NCBI RefSeq assembly: GCF_036850765.1
Contig: NC_089492.1
Coordinates: forward strand, 294,274,590-294,338,589
Direction of reading: 5' to 3'
DNA length: 64,000 bases
Origin: Saccopteryx bilineata
Taxonomy: Eukaryota > Chordata > Mammalia > Chiroptera > Emballonuridae
This document shows, piece after piece, positions 63,587 through 64,000 of the stretch; positions within the stretch are counted from its first letter, which is position 1, and every line of letters starts with the position of its first letter. A program made the translations under genes and the position numbers. Under the pieces are notes generated by a model. The model was given only the letters and a program-made list of their open reading frames with translations. It ran no database searches and had not been told where the DNA came from.

Positions 63587-63770
63587 AAGTTTAGACTTTT
63601 TGATAAAAGATTTCCCACATTCACTGCACTCATAAGGCCTTTCTCCAGTGTGAATTCTCTGATGATAATGAATGCCAGTGCTTGTAGAAAAATATTTCCC
63701 AAATATGCTGCACTCATAATGCCTTTCTCCAGTGTGATATTTCTGATGATAATGAAAGGTAGTACTACTA

Positions 63771-63998
<228 letters not shown>

Positions 63999-64000
63999 GT

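Overview
The window is mammalian nuclear DNA, most likely from a horseshoe-bat-like (rhinolophoid) bat. It is about half interspersed repeats. Three abundant tRNA-derived SINE types recur, named here by their heads: SINE-A ('ggctcagcggtagagcg', about 370-400 bp), SINE-B ('ggcgcagtggatagagc', about 330-370 bp) and SINE-C ('ggcgcagtggataaagcg', about 170-200 bp). I recall these as typical of Rhinolophus-type genomes; that assignment is from memory and was not searched. There are also 8-bp-TSD hAT transposons, a solo LTR, a pogo/Tigger-like remnant and a full-length L1.

The backbone is a tandem array of four duplicated KRAB zinc-finger (KZNF) units, all on the minus strand, with unit starts near 1, 16,936, 34,738 and 51,797 (period about 17-18 kb). 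Units 1-3 each hold a complete three-exon gene with the same design: (i) a CpG-rich promoter with a ZNF143/SBS-like motif and a 33-bp first coding exon (MAAAALRRPAE or a close variant); (ii) a 127-bp KRAB-A exon; (iii) one large C2H2 zinc-finger exon. The phases add up exactly in all three genes. Predicted products are 545 aa (gene 1, exons 7198-7230, 3819-3945, 775-2252), 526 aa (gene 2, 28962-28994, 20308-20434, 18328-19748) and 470 aa (gene 3, 45381-45413, 40650-40776, then 38149 down to 36897). Their N-terminal linker resembles the human 19q13.43 KZNF family (ZNF586/ZNF587/ZNF256 type). KZNFs of this kind are expected to act in the nucleus, binding DNA through the fingers and recruiting TRIM28 through KRAB to silence mostly transposable elements.

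Gene 3 is broken by a SINE-A inside its finger array, which gives it a SINE-derived C-terminus. Unit 4 (62,126 to the window end) is a zinc-finger pseudogene with stops, a frameshift and two SINE insertions. A 9.3-kb full-length L1 (52,804-62,104, itself carrying nine nested SINE copies) lies about 20 bp beyond its stop codon.

Other notable features: a processed MPHOSPH10 retrocopy (21,113-23,305) inside a SINE-B with a 20-bp target duplication; a solo LTR (25,396-27,040) split by a hAT element; a threefold 47-bp repeat of the ZNF143-like motif upstream of gene 1; and an inverted duplication flanking the gene 3 promoter. No bacterial, CRISPR, operon or stand-alone RNA gene features are present.
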